Source of the DNA: Prochlorococcus sp. AG-670-O13
GTDB taxonomy: Bacteria > Cyanobacteriota > Cyanobacteriia > PCC-6307 > Cyanobiaceae
Reading direction: 5' to 3'
Assembly: GCA_003209055.1 (NCBI GenBank)
Contig: QCTB01000004.1
Coordinates: 1 to 46,604 of the forward strand
DNA: 46,604 bases
The position numbers were made by a program, and so were the translations under genes. Below are positions 34,235-41,647 of the stretch, one piece after another. Every line of letters starts with the position of its first letter. The stretch's first letter is position 1. The notes below the pieces were generated by a model. That model saw nothing but the letters and a program-made list of their open reading frames with translations, ran no database searches and was not told the origin of the DNA.

Positions 34235-34508
34235 TTAAATAAAACATTCTTTATAATTAATACACCAATATAGCGAAATAATTATAGAGAGTACATTTTC
34301 TTTAACACTCTTCTTTTGGAAACTTCCTTGCTTTTTCTTCACTAAGAGAAAATGTTTATTCATAACAAACATCTTTTCTCTCTCAAATGATAATTTTGCG
34401 ACAACCCTTTCCAAACAAGGATAAGAATCCAAAAAATCTTTTAACTAAAATACCAACCTTAGAAAAAACTTTATACTATTGTCTCTTTAGAAACGGAGAA
34501 TAAGGGCT
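34235..34508 (-). pseudogene. Decayed cassette remnant at the outer end of the guaA array
   Basis: On the minus strand, about 34435-34508 resembles the upstream region of the TPR cassettes (TACCAACCTTAGAAAAAAC is nearly their TACCAACTTTAGAAAAAAC). About 34268-34300 resembles the conserved cassette 3' flank (AATTATAGAGAGTACATTTT against AATTGTAGAGAATACATTTT). The frame between, where a gene should be, is broken: aligned with the cassettes, the start codon is ATT and stops follow soon after. I read it as a degraded cassette. A 65-residue open frame across it is probably not a real gene. The rest of 34115-34234 holds nothing I can identify. Confidence 0.4.
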
Positions 34509-34648
34509 ACCTAAAACCCACGTAAAACCGATTAATTCAAGTTATGACTGTGTTCTTAACATAAGTTTATTCCCACTCAATTGTTCCAATGCTCTAAACC
34601 AGCACTATGACAAGGGTCGATTTTGCGTGACAAACCTATGACAAACCG
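34509..34648. repeat. guaA 3'-end copy with two 11-bp-period doublets (outermost site)
   Basis: The core 34567-34588 is identical, 22 of 22, to the 3' end of guaA (41777-41798). The left doublet is ACCTAAAACCC / ACGTAAAACCG (34509-34530), ending 37 bp before the core. The right doublet is GTGACAAACCT / ATGACAAACCG (34627-34648). The spacer between left doublet and core includes AAGTTATGACTGTGTTCTTAA, one base off versions in other sites. I interpret it as the distal att-like junction of the array. Confidence 0.8.
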
Positions 34649-34775
34649 AATTATTCCTAACATTATGTAAATAGAACTTATTTGTTGAATTAAATGTAGA
34701 GAATTCGTTAGAAACTGCAATTAAAATCAATCAATATTTCACCAGTAAAATCTTTATAAAAATTTTTGTAAAGAC

Positions 34776-34781
34776 TATAAT
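34776..34781 (+). promoter_or_regulatory. Possible -10 box of the TPR-sulfotransferase gene
   Basis: TATAAT at 34776-34781, 28 bp before the ATG at 34810. No convincing -35 hexamer is visible 17 bp upstream, so the assignment is tentative. Confidence 0.4.
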
Positions 34782-34809
34782 CGCTATAAAGAATCTATTT
34801 TTATAAATA

Positions 34810-36294
34810 ATGAAAGGTTTTGGCGAAAAAAACCAATCAAAGCAAGAAATAACTTCAAAAAATAAACAGAAAGTAAATTTCGGTCAATTAATTAAAAAAG
34901 CATTCGAACTACAATCACAAGGAAAGAAATTAGAAGCAGCAAAATACTATGCATATCTTATTAAACAAGGAATAAAAGACTATAGAGTTTTTTCGAATTA
35001 TGGAATATTTCTTAACGAGATCGGAAAACATAAAGAAGCAGAATTAGAACTTAAAAAAGCAATTTCTTTAAATCCAGAATATCCCAATGCTTACTACAAT
35101 CTCGCAGTTTTATACATAGGTCAAGGAAATTTGGAAAAAGCAGAATTAGAACTTAAAAAAACAATTCAACTTAAATCAGACTTTGCTATTGCTCACTTTA
35201 ATCTTGGATTCATATTAAAAGATCAGGGTAGATTAAAAGAGGCAGAAAAATATACTCAAAAAGCACTTGAAGTTGATCCTCAATTTACGGATGCATATTT
35301 GTCACTATCAACAATGCAAACAAATGATACAAGTCAAAAATGGCATAATCAACTTTTTTCTGAAAGTCTTTTAAAAAATAAAAATAATAGAGAGTTAGTG
35401 AATATTTTTTTCGCGAGATCAAATATTTTTCATAGAAAAGGCAAATATAAAGAAAGTGCTGAGAATCTTATTACTGCAAATAATATCAAACTTAGAATAC
35501 ATAAATCTGAAGCAAATTTATTAATCGATAAAACTAAAAAATTAAAAATATCCTCAGAGAATTATGAAAGAAATAATCAAGAATTTAAAAATTATCCAAT
35601 GTCTATTTTTATAGTAGGTCTTCCTAGATGTGGTTCTACCCTTATCGAATCAATAATCAGTTTTAATAGTAAAGTAATAGATCTTGGAGAAGTAAATATC
35701 CTTGAAAAATCATATAGAGAATATAAGCAATCTGAAAAACAAATAAACCTTAGCGAAATATATTGGAAAAAACTGGAAATAACAGATAATAAAACAACCA
35801 CAACAAATAAGTGGTTATTTAATTATCAGTATGCAGGCATAATTGCCAAAGCAATTCCTAATGCAAAAATAATACATTGTTATAGAAACCCTTTAGATAA
35901 TATTCTTTCAACTTATAGAGCACATTTCGCAACAGGGAATAATTTCTCTTCAAGTTTGGTTGATTCTGCCAAAGTCTATTCTGATCAAGATGAGATTATG
36001 CAAACATATAAGAAAGAATTTAAAAATCATATATATTCATTAAATTACGATAAGTTAGTGACTAATCCTTCAAAGGAAATAAAATCCTTAATTCGTTGGT
36101 TAGGTTGGAACTGGAATGATTTATATTTATCGCCACATTTAAATAATCGTAAAGTCTCAACAAGAAGCAATGTTCAGGTTCGTTCACCAATTAATACAAA
36201 ATCTTTAGGAGGATGGAAAAACTACAAAGAGATGCTTAGACCTGCTATGGAAATCATTACTAAAAAGAACAAATATAAAGACCTTAAGTATTAA
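34810..36294 (+). CDS. TPR-sulfotransferase fusion protein
   Basis: 494 residues. Residues about 25-170 are tandem TPRs (AAKYYAYLIKQG, HKEAELELKKAISLNPEYPN, GNLEKAELELKKTIQLKSDF, GRLKEAEKYTQKALEVDPQF). The C-terminal half is a sulfotransferase: the 5'-phosphosulfate loop is IFIVGLPRCGSTLIESIIS, and the 3'-phosphate region is NAKIIHCYRNPLDNILSTYR. It should use PAPS to sulfate a protein or glycan. No signal peptide is seen, unlike the other TPR cargo. It is transcribed opposite to the other genes of the guaA array although it lies between two guaA-end copies, which suggests an inverted or independently acquired cassette. Confidence 0.92.
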   Translation: MKGFGEKNQSKQEITSKNKQKVNFGQLIKKAFELQSQGKKLEAAKYYAYLIKQGIKDYRVFSNYGIFLNEIGKHKEAELELKKAISLNPEYPNAYYNLAVLYIGQGNLEKAELELKKTIQLKSDFAIAHFNLGFILKDQGRLKEAEKYTQKALEVDPQFTDAYLSLSTMQTNDTSQKWHNQLFSESLLKNKNNRELVNIFFARSNIFHRKGKYKESAENLITANNIKLRIHKSEANLLIDKTKKLKISSENYERNNQEFKNYPMSIFIVGLPRCGSTLIESIISFNSKVIDLGEVNILEKSYREYKQSEKQINLSEIYWKKLEITDNKTTTTNKWLFNYQYAGIIAKAIPNAKIIHCYRNPLDNILSTYRAHFATGNNFSSSLVDSAKVYSDQDEIMQTYKKEFKNHIYSLNYDKLVTNPSKEIKSLIRWLGWNWNDLYLSPHLNNRKVSTRSNVQVRSPINTKSLGGWKNYKEMLRPAMEIITKKNKYKDLKY

Positions 36295-36382
36295 TCAAGA
36301 AAAAATTTATTCACCTAAGGAAATAATATGTAGAGAAAACCATTACTCTACGATTTCTCAACAGAGAAAGTGTCACAGTGCC

Positions 36383-36590
36383 GTGACGAACCACTAAACC
36401 TTTACTATTTCTGACAAATTGCCCATAGAACTACTCCCAATCAATGGGTCCACCCAATTTTGATAATTCACAGTAGTTGGTATGAATTACTTGGATGATG
36501 GCAATATTCTCACGTAAAACCCACGTAAAACCGATTAACTCCATTCTTGATACTTGTAGTTGTAAATATATGCACTAATTGTAGAGAATA
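36383..36590. repeat. Degenerate guaA 3'-end copy with 11-bp-period doublet
   Basis: The core 36432-36453 matches the guaA end at 17 of 22 positions. To its left is a damaged doublet, GTGACGAACC followed by ACTAAACC (36383-36400). To its right is an intact one, ACGTAAAACCC / ACGTAAAACCG (36512-36533). The cassette 3' flank (CTAATTGTAGAGAATACATTT) ends the block just before the next gene's stop. This fills most of the 36295-36617 gap between convergent genes. Confidence 0.7.
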
Positions 36591-36617
36591 CATTTTTATT
36601 CTCATCAGGTTTCTAAA

Positions 36618-38045
36618 TTAACAATTTTCCTTTATCCAACTTTTATTCTCAGAACTTTCTTCACCCAAAGATACTGCTTTTTTTGCATCAAAACACGCAC
36701 CGTCTAAATCATTAATTTTTTCTTTTAAAATACTTCTATTAAGGAAACTCAAACCTTGTTCAGCATTAATTAAAATTGATTTATTATAGTCAGAGATTGC
36801 TCCGTAATAATCCTTTAACTCATCCTTTAATAAAGCACGACTAAAATATGCTTCTTCTTTATCAGGATCTATTTCTATTGCCTTGTTTAAATCAAAGAGC
36901 CCTCCTTCGTAGTCTCCAAGCTTTCTTTTAGATATTGCTCTATGAACGAGAAAGTAATAGTCGTTTGGGGCAACTTTTAAATACTTATTGTAAGTGCTAA
37001 TTGCACCATAATGATCGTTCATTTTAGATTGTATATTTCCATAAGTAAAAAGTGCAGAAGAATCAAGAGGTTTGATTTGAATTGCCTTTAAACAATTCTC
37101 TAATGCAGAGATATTATCATTTAGATCTTTTTTTGCTAAGCATAATCTATGGTATAAATACCAACTAGAAGCACTTTGTGATTCATTTTCAAAAAATTTA
37201 GGTTTTCTGTCCAAAAGATCAATGATCAATTTTGAATTACCTTTCTCGTTATTTAATTCGGTTGCCTTAACTAAATGATCTTCAATAGTTATCAATTCTT
37301 TAGAATAATCAAAAGAAGTTCCATTTTTAAAATTAATAAAATGTGAATTTGGTACCCCAATAGAATACGACGAAGATTTATCTTGAAAAGAGTTAGACGT
37401 AGACATAGTATTAATTCCAACTAATTGCCCATAATTATCAAAAATTCCACCACCACTCATACCTGGCACAACTTTACTTGTGTAAACTAATTGATTTCCA
37501 TCCTTTACTTTTACCTTTGACATTGCGATAACTTCTCCTTTTTGAAAATAAAAATTACTATCCGCAAAACCAGAAGAAAATAATACAGCACCTTTTTTCA
37601 GCATTGATAAGTTTGAAAAATTGACAGTTTCATACTCTTTATCAGTTTCAAAAGTAAATATTGCCATATCTAAGTTTTGAATTTGTTTTATAGTCTCGAT
37701 ATTAACTTCATGAAAATTATAATCCGCAGTACGAATATTAAAGGGGAGTTCTAAATCAATATCTTCAAATAAGTGCCAAGCAGTCAAAATAGTATATTCT
37801 CTACCATTTTTTTCAATAATTACACCAGATCCTGATGCAGATGGAATAATTATTTCTACAGCAGCAGATCTTGCTAAAGAGGAATTTTGATAAAATTCTT
37901 TTGCTTGTTCTCTTTCTTTTAAATTACTACTACTAATTGGAATGGATTCAATTTTTCCAAACAAAATTGGCGAAAAAATAATCGCACTTAAGGCAATACT
38001 TTTTTTCAAATAATTTTTTTTTAATAATTTATAGAAAAAAGGCAT
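36618..38045 (-). CDS. Exported trypsin-like serine protease with C-terminal TPRs
   Basis: 475 residues. The basic, hydrophobic N-terminus (SIALSAIIFSPILFGKI) is a signal peptide or anchor. Residues about 60-240 form a trypsin/DegP-fold protease with an intact triad: H91 (LTAWHLFED), D126 (NLDMAIF) and S207 (PGMSGGGIFD). Residues about 285-460 are TPR units (YGAISTYNKYLKVAPNDYYF, EGGLFDLNKAIEIDPDKEEA, YGAISDYNKSILINAEQG), and the end LDGACFDAKKAVSLGEES plus WIKENC matches the other TPR cassettes. Protein-binding TPRs on a periplasmic protease suggest a substrate- or partner-recognition module. The TPR part and last 40 residues appear exchanged between cassettes. Confidence 0.9.
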   Translation of the reverse strand: MPFFYKLLKKNYLKKSIALSAIIFSPILFGKIESIPISSSNLKEREQAKEFYQNSSLARSAAVEIIIPSASGSGVIIEKNGREYTILTAWHLFEDIDLELPFNIRTADYNFHEVNIETIKQIQNLDMAIFTFETDKEYETVNFSNLSMLKKGAVLFSSGFADSNFYFQKGEVIAMSKVKVKDGNQLVYTSKVVPGMSGGGIFDNYGQLVGINTMSTSNSFQDKSSSYSIGVPNSHFINFKNGTSFDYSKELITIEDHLVKATELNNEKGNSKLIIDLLDRKPKFFENESQSASSWYLYHRLCLAKKDLNDNISALENCLKAIQIKPLDSSALFTYGNIQSKMNDHYGAISTYNKYLKVAPNDYYFLVHRAISKRKLGDYEGGLFDLNKAIEIDPDKEEAYFSRALLKDELKDYYGAISDYNKSILINAEQGLSFLNRSILKEKINDLDGACFDAKKAVSLGEESSENKSWIKENC

Positions 38046-38079
38046 AAATTAGATATCAAAAAAATGTATTTAATTAGTA

Positions 38080-38865
38080 TTATTTACAATTATTATTAAT
38101 CCAGTCTTTATTTTCAGGATTATCATTACCTAAAGAATTATACATTTTGGCATCCAAACAAGCACCATTTAAATCATTAATTTTTTCTTTTGAGAGACTT
38201 CTATTAAAGTAAGAGTTACTATGTTTAGGATCGTTTTTAATAGCATTACTGTAGTCAGATATTGAACCATAATAATCTTTTAATTCAAATTTTGCTATTC
38301 CACGATTGTAATAAGCACTTACGTATTTAGAATCAATTTCTATTGCTCTATTGAAATCAGATATCGCACCATAATAATCTTTCAAGTCAGTTTTAGCAGA
38401 CCCACGATTGTAGTATGCACCTTTATTTTTTGGATCCATTTCTATTGCTTTATTATAATCAGATATCGCAGCATAATTTTCATTTAAGGAAGCATGACTA
38501 TTTCCTCTAGCGATATAGGCATTAACTTTTTTTGGATTAATTTCTATTGCCTTAGTATGATCTGATATTGAACCTGAATAATCTCCTATCGCATTTTTTG
38601 ACAACCCTCGATTATAAAACGCAGATTGATTTCTAGAATCTGTTTCAATAACTTTTGAATAATCAGATATTGCTCCGTAGTGATCTCCTGCTTTCGCTTT
38701 CTCAAAAGCACTTTTAAAATATATTTTTACTTGAGCATTTACTTGTTTAGGATAAAAAATTATTATTCCAATGGTTGATAAAGAAACTCCAGTTTTAATA
38801 ATTAATGGTTGCCCTAATGGAATTATAGATAATATTGCACCAATAAAAGCAGTCCTTTTTTTCAT
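38080..38865 (-). CDS. Exported TPR protein with shared MKKRTAFIG leader, member 1
   Basis: Start chosen at ATG 38865 because the leader KKRTAFIGAILSIIPLGQPL, IIKTGVSLSTIGII aligns with two neighbouring paralogs; a GTG 12 bp upstream would add four residues. That gives 261 residues. The leader has two hydrophobic stretches and probably directs export or membrane anchoring. The mature part holds about six TPRs of the form YGAISDYNKAIEMDPKNKGA, ending in the shared cap LNGACLDAKMYNSLGNDNPE with a terminal Cys. Gene-internal repeats are about 102 bp (34 residues). It probably mediates protein-protein contacts outside the cytoplasm; partner unknown. Confidence 0.88.
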   Translation of the reverse strand: MKKRTAFIGAILSIIPLGQPLIIKTGVSLSTIGIIIFYPKQVNAQVKIYFKSAFEKAKAGDHYGAISDYSKVIETDSRNQSAFYNRGLSKNAIGDYSGSISDHTKAIEINPKKVNAYIARGNSHASLNENYAAISDYNKAIEMDPKNKGAYYNRGSAKTDLKDYYGAISDFNRAIEIDSKYVSAYYNRGIAKFELKDYYGSISDYSNAIKNDPKHSNSYFNRSLSKEKINDLNGACLDAKMYNSLGNDNPENKDWINNNCK

Positions 38866-38885
38866 CTCAAAATTCACTTTTAATT

Positions 38886-39034
38886 AATATACCAACAATA
38901 GAGCAAATAGACTTTATCCTATTTCTCTTAAGAGACAGCGGAAAGGTGCTGCGTAAAACCCACGTAAAACCGCTTAACTCCATTCTTTGTACTTTTCCCT
39001 GTAATTAGATGAAATAATTGTAGAGAATACATTT
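38886..39034. repeat. Cassette junction with one doublet and no guaA core
   Basis: Contains the cassette upstream flank (ACCAACAATAGAGCAAATAG and TATTTCTCTTAAGAGACAGCGGAAAGGTG), then the doublet GCGTAAAACCC / ACGTAAAACCG (38951-38972), and then directly the downstream flank (ACTCCATTCTTTGTACTTTT, AATTGTAGAGAATACATTTT). The guaA core and second doublet found at other junctions are absent, as if the two doublets had recombined and deleted the core between them. Confidence 0.75.
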
Positions 39035-39050
39035 TTTTTAAAACTTCTAA

Positions 39051-39632
39051 TCAACAATTATCCTTAATCCAATTTTCATTATCAGATGCTGTATCACCCA
39101 AAGAAACTGCTTTTTTCGCATCTTCACAAGCACCTTTAATATCTCCAATATTCTCCTTTGAAATACTCCTATTCTTAAATGCATTTGCATATTGAGGATT
39201 GATTTCTATCGCTTTTGTATAGTCAGATATTGCTCCATAATAATCTTTAAGTTCATCTTTTGCGTATCCACGATTGTTATATGCATCTGCATATTGAGGA
39301 TTGATTTCTATCGCTTTTGAATAGTCAAGAATAGATCCTTTATAATCTTTAAGTTCATCTTTTGCGTGTCCACGATTATAAAAAGCATCATCGTTTTGTG
39401 GATCAATTTCTATTGCTCTTGTAAAGTCAGAAATCGCTCCATTATGATCACCTTTCTCTGCTTTATCAGAACCACGATTATAAAAAAAAGCAGAATTTCT
39501 TGCATATACATTTTCAGAAACTGCGAGCATTAATCCTGTTGTAGATAAAAATAAACCAGTTTTAATAATTAATGGTTGCCCTAATGGAATTAGAGATAAT
39601 ATTGCACCAATAAAAGCAGTTCGTTTTTTCAT
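39051..39632 (-). CDS. Exported TPR protein with shared MKKRTAFIG leader, member 2
   Basis: ATG at 39632 gives 193 residues; the longer open frame upstream reads into promoter sequence. The leader KKRTAFIGAILSLIPLGQPL is nearly identical, also at DNA level, to members 1 and 3. Possible cleavage follows NVYA in LAVSENVYARNSAFF. About four TPRs follow (DHNGAISDFTRAIEIDPQND, YKGSILDYSKAIEINPQYAD, YYGAISDYTKAIEINPQYAN) and the cap IKGACEDAKKAVSLGDTASD ending WIKDNC. Two TPRs are nearly identical to each other in DNA, showing recent unit duplication. Confidence 0.88.
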   Translation of the reverse strand: MKKRTAFIGAILSLIPLGQPLIIKTGLFLSTTGLMLAVSENVYARNSAFFYNRGSDKAEKGDHNGAISDFTRAIEIDPQNDDAFYNRGHAKDELKDYKGSILDYSKAIEINPQYADAYNNRGYAKDELKDYYGAISDYTKAIEINPQYANAFKNRSISKENIGDIKGACEDAKKAVSLGDTASDNENWIKDNC

Positions 39633-39657
39633 ATCAAATTTACTTTTAATCAATATA

Positions 39658-39925
39658 TCAACTTTAGAGAAAACAGGCATTACACGATTTCTCTTAGGAG
39701 ACAGCGAAAAGGTGTTGCGTAAAACTCACTTAAAACCGATTAATTGAAGTTATAACTGGGTTCTTAAAATCCGTTTATTCCCACTCAATGGTTCCACACA
39801 ATTTTGATGCATCAAAGTTATTGGTATCATTGACTTCAAAAGGGTAATTCTCGTGACAAACCTGTAACAAACCGAAGACTTCCATTCTTTATACTTTCCT
39901 CTGTAATTAGATGAACTAATTGTAG
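39658..39925. repeat. Complete guaA-array junction: doublet, guaA-end core, doublet
   Basis: Best-preserved junction. Upstream cassette flank (CAACTTTAGAGAAAACAGGC, CGATTTCTCTTAGGAGACAG), doublet GCGTAAAACTC / ACTTAAAACCG (39717-39738), 36-bp spacer with AAGTTATAACTGGGTTCTTA, guaA-end core at 39775-39796 (21 of 22), a 56-bp stretch with ATTGGTATCATTGA, second doublet GTGACAAACCT / GTAACAAACCG (39853-39874), and downstream flank ending TAATTGTAGAGAAT. It fills the 39633-39942 gap. Confidence 0.85.
39679..39708 (-). promoter_or_regulatory. Likely promoter of TPR member 2
   Basis: On the minus strand, TGTAAT (39679-39684) takes the place of the TATAAT at the member 3 promoter, with the same 18-bp spacer to a weak -35 (TTCGCT at 39703-39708). 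The position relative to the ATG is the same as in member 3. Confidence 0.5.
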
Positions 39926-39942
39926 AGAATTAGTATTGATAT

Positions 39943-40722
39943 CTAACATTCATCTCTTACCCATTTGGCAGAATCTTTATCTCCCAAAGAAGACGCTTTT
40001 CCCCAATCATCACAAGCACCTTTTAAATCCCCAATCTCTTCCTTAGCAATCCCACGATTTTTATACGCACTTTTATCTTTTGGGTCAATTTCTATCACTT
40101 TTGTATAATCAGAAATTGCTCCGTAATAATCTTTTAATTTATCTTTTACAAATGCACGATTGAAATATGCATCTGTATATTGTGGATCAAGTTCTATCGC
40201 TCTTGTGAAATCAGAAATTGCTCCGTAGTAATCTTTTAAATAAGATTTTGTATCACCTAAATTATTATATGCAGAGGCATATTTTGGATCAAGTTCTATT
40301 GCTTTCGAAAAAGCAATTTTTGCTCCCTCATAATCGCCTAATTCAGATTTGCAATACCCTATTCCATGGTAAGAAGTAGGTCTATCTGCTTTTATTTCTA
40401 TTGCTTTTATATAATCTGAAATTGCCTCATAGCATTTACCCAAAAACTCCCTTGAAACGCCACGATTATGATATGAATAATCATCTTTTGGGTCAATTTT
40501 TATTGCTTTTGTATAATCTGCAATTGCGCCAATATGATCTCCATTTTCTGCTTTTTGATAAGCACGATCAAAATAATAATCAGAATTTCTAGCGCTTACT
40601 TTTTCAGGAACAGAAAGTATCAATCCTGTTGTAGATAAAACTACACCAGTTTTAATTAATAATGGTTGACTTAATGGTATTAAAGATAATATTGAACCAA
40701 TAAAAGCAGTTCGTTTTTTCAT
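39943..40722 (-). CDS. Exported TPR protein with shared MKKRTAFIG leader, member 3
   Basis: 259 residues from the ATG at 40722. The leader KKRTAFIGSILSLIPLSQPL, LIKTGVVLSTTGLIL matches members 1 and 2, with possible cleavage after KVSA (PEKVSARNSDYYF). About six TPRs follow; most are of the YGAISDYTKVIEIDPKDKSA type, but the third and fourth are diverged (KCYEAISDYIKAIEIKADRP with Cys, YEGAKIAFSKAIELDPKYAS). The cap is LKGACDDWGKASSLGDKDSA, ending VRDEC. A recognisable sigma-70-like promoter lies 47 bp upstream. Confidence 0.88.
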   Translation of the reverse strand: MKKRTAFIGSILSLIPLSQPLLIKTGVVLSTTGLILSVPEKVSARNSDYYFDRAYQKAENGDHIGAIADYTKAIKIDPKDDYSYHNRGVSREFLGKCYEAISDYIKAIEIKADRPTSYHGIGYCKSELGDYEGAKIAFSKAIELDPKYASAYNNLGDTKSYLKDYYGAISDFTRAIELDPQYTDAYFNRAFVKDKLKDYYGAISDYTKVIEIDPKDKSAYKNRGIAKEEIGDLKGACDDWGKASSLGDKDSAKWVRDEC

Positions 40723-40744
40723 CTAAAAAATACTTTTTATCAAT

Positions 40745-41022
40745 ATACCAACTTTAGAAAAAACAGACATTATACGATTTCTCTTAAGTGAGAAGCAAAA
40801 GTGTTCGTGACAAACCCGTAACAAACTGACATCTGAAAACCCTTGGTATCAGGTATTTAGGATTTGAGATTGTGTGTGATAAACCAATAAATTGAAGTTA
40901 TAACTAGGTTTTTAAAAGCAATTTATTCCCACTCAGTAGTTCTACCCCAAAAGACCCCTTCACTATGGTTGGTATGATTGATATTTTTAAAGTCACAAGT
41001 TTCGCAACAAACCTGCAACAAA
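40745..41022. repeat. guaA-array junction with diverged core and two doublets
   Basis: Upstream cassette flank, doublet GTGACAAACCC / GTAACAAACTG (40805-40826), a long spacer containing AAGTTATAACTAGGTTTTTA, guaA-end core at 40923-40944 (19 of 22), TTGGTATGATTGA, and doublet GCAACAAACCT / GCAACAAAG (41003-41022). The spacer between first doublet and core is about 60 bp longer than the 37 bp seen elsewhere, consistent with an insertion. It fills most of the 40723-41088 gap. Confidence 0.75.
40769..40798 (-). promoter_or_regulatory. Promoter of TPR member 3
   Basis: On the minus strand, TTGCTT (40793-40798), an 18-bp spacer and a perfect TATAAT (40769-40774), 47 bp before the ATG at 40722. The surrounding sequence is conserved upstream of the sister genes. 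Confidence 0.65.
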
Positions 41023-41088
41023 GTTAAACCCATAATTTTTTATACTTTTGAATGGTACTTATTGATTTAATTTTGAAAAAATCAATTA

Positions 41089-41568
41089 TTAATTTCGATA
41101 GCACGGACCGTAATGGACAGTAAAATCATATCCATTATTTTGCATATGATTTGTATAAGTCATATACATTATATCCTTTGAATTCTCTATTTTTTTAAAT
41201 GTTATTGTTGAAACTTGAGGTCCTCCTTCAACAGTTCTCATATCTTCTTCTATAGCAACTAGACTATCCTTTTTCAGACTAATAATTTTGAAGTAATTTT
41301 GTATTGATAATTTTTTGTCTTTAAAATTTAGAGTATATTTTTGAATTAATGACTTATTAAATTCATCTACATTTAAATCCCAGTATCTATTTTGTAGGTA
41401 TTCCCAATTGTTGTCATTAGATTCAAGTATATATGTTTGCAATTCACACTTATATTTAATTACTTCAGCATTAACTGTTTCTGAAGAGATAAAGAAAAAA
41501 AGTGGATACGTTAAAAAACTAACTGGTATTAAAAATCTACAAAAATGTTTTCGAAATTTAATAAACAA
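41089..41568 (-). CDS. Exported protein, unknown (guaA-array cargo nearest guaA)
   Basis: 159 residues. The N-terminus has a basic region (FIKFRKHFCRFLIPVSF) and a hydrophobic core (LTYPLFFFISSETVNA), with predicted cleavage after VNA. The mature part starts EVIKYKCELQTYILES, is beta-rich and hydrophilic (YTLNFKDKKLSIQNYFKIIS), and ends DFTVHYGPCYRN, so two Cys near the ends could pair. The general design (signal peptide, small beta domain, terminal Cys) resembles the 125-residue protein in the argJ array, but I see no clear sequence similarity. No family recognised. Confidence 0.72.
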   Translation of the reverse strand: MFIKFRKHFCRFLIPVSFLTYPLFFFISSETVNAEVIKYKCELQTYILESNDNNWEYLQNRYWDLNVDEFNKSLIQKYTLNFKDKKLSIQNYFKIISLKKDSLVAIEEDMRTVEGGPQVSTITFKKIENSKDIMYMTYTNHMQNNGYDFTVHYGPCYRN

Positions 41569-41647
41569 AACCTTAAGAAAATAAATAACTCTTAAGAAGA
41601 AATTTAATAGTGTTTGATTTCTTCATAAAGAAAGAAAAAATATTTTG

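Noticed and set aside
34235-34432. A 65-residue minus-strand frame as a gene.
   Set aside because: TTG start without recognisable signal, odd composition, and it runs through the conserved cassette 3' flank, so a decayed remnant is more likely.
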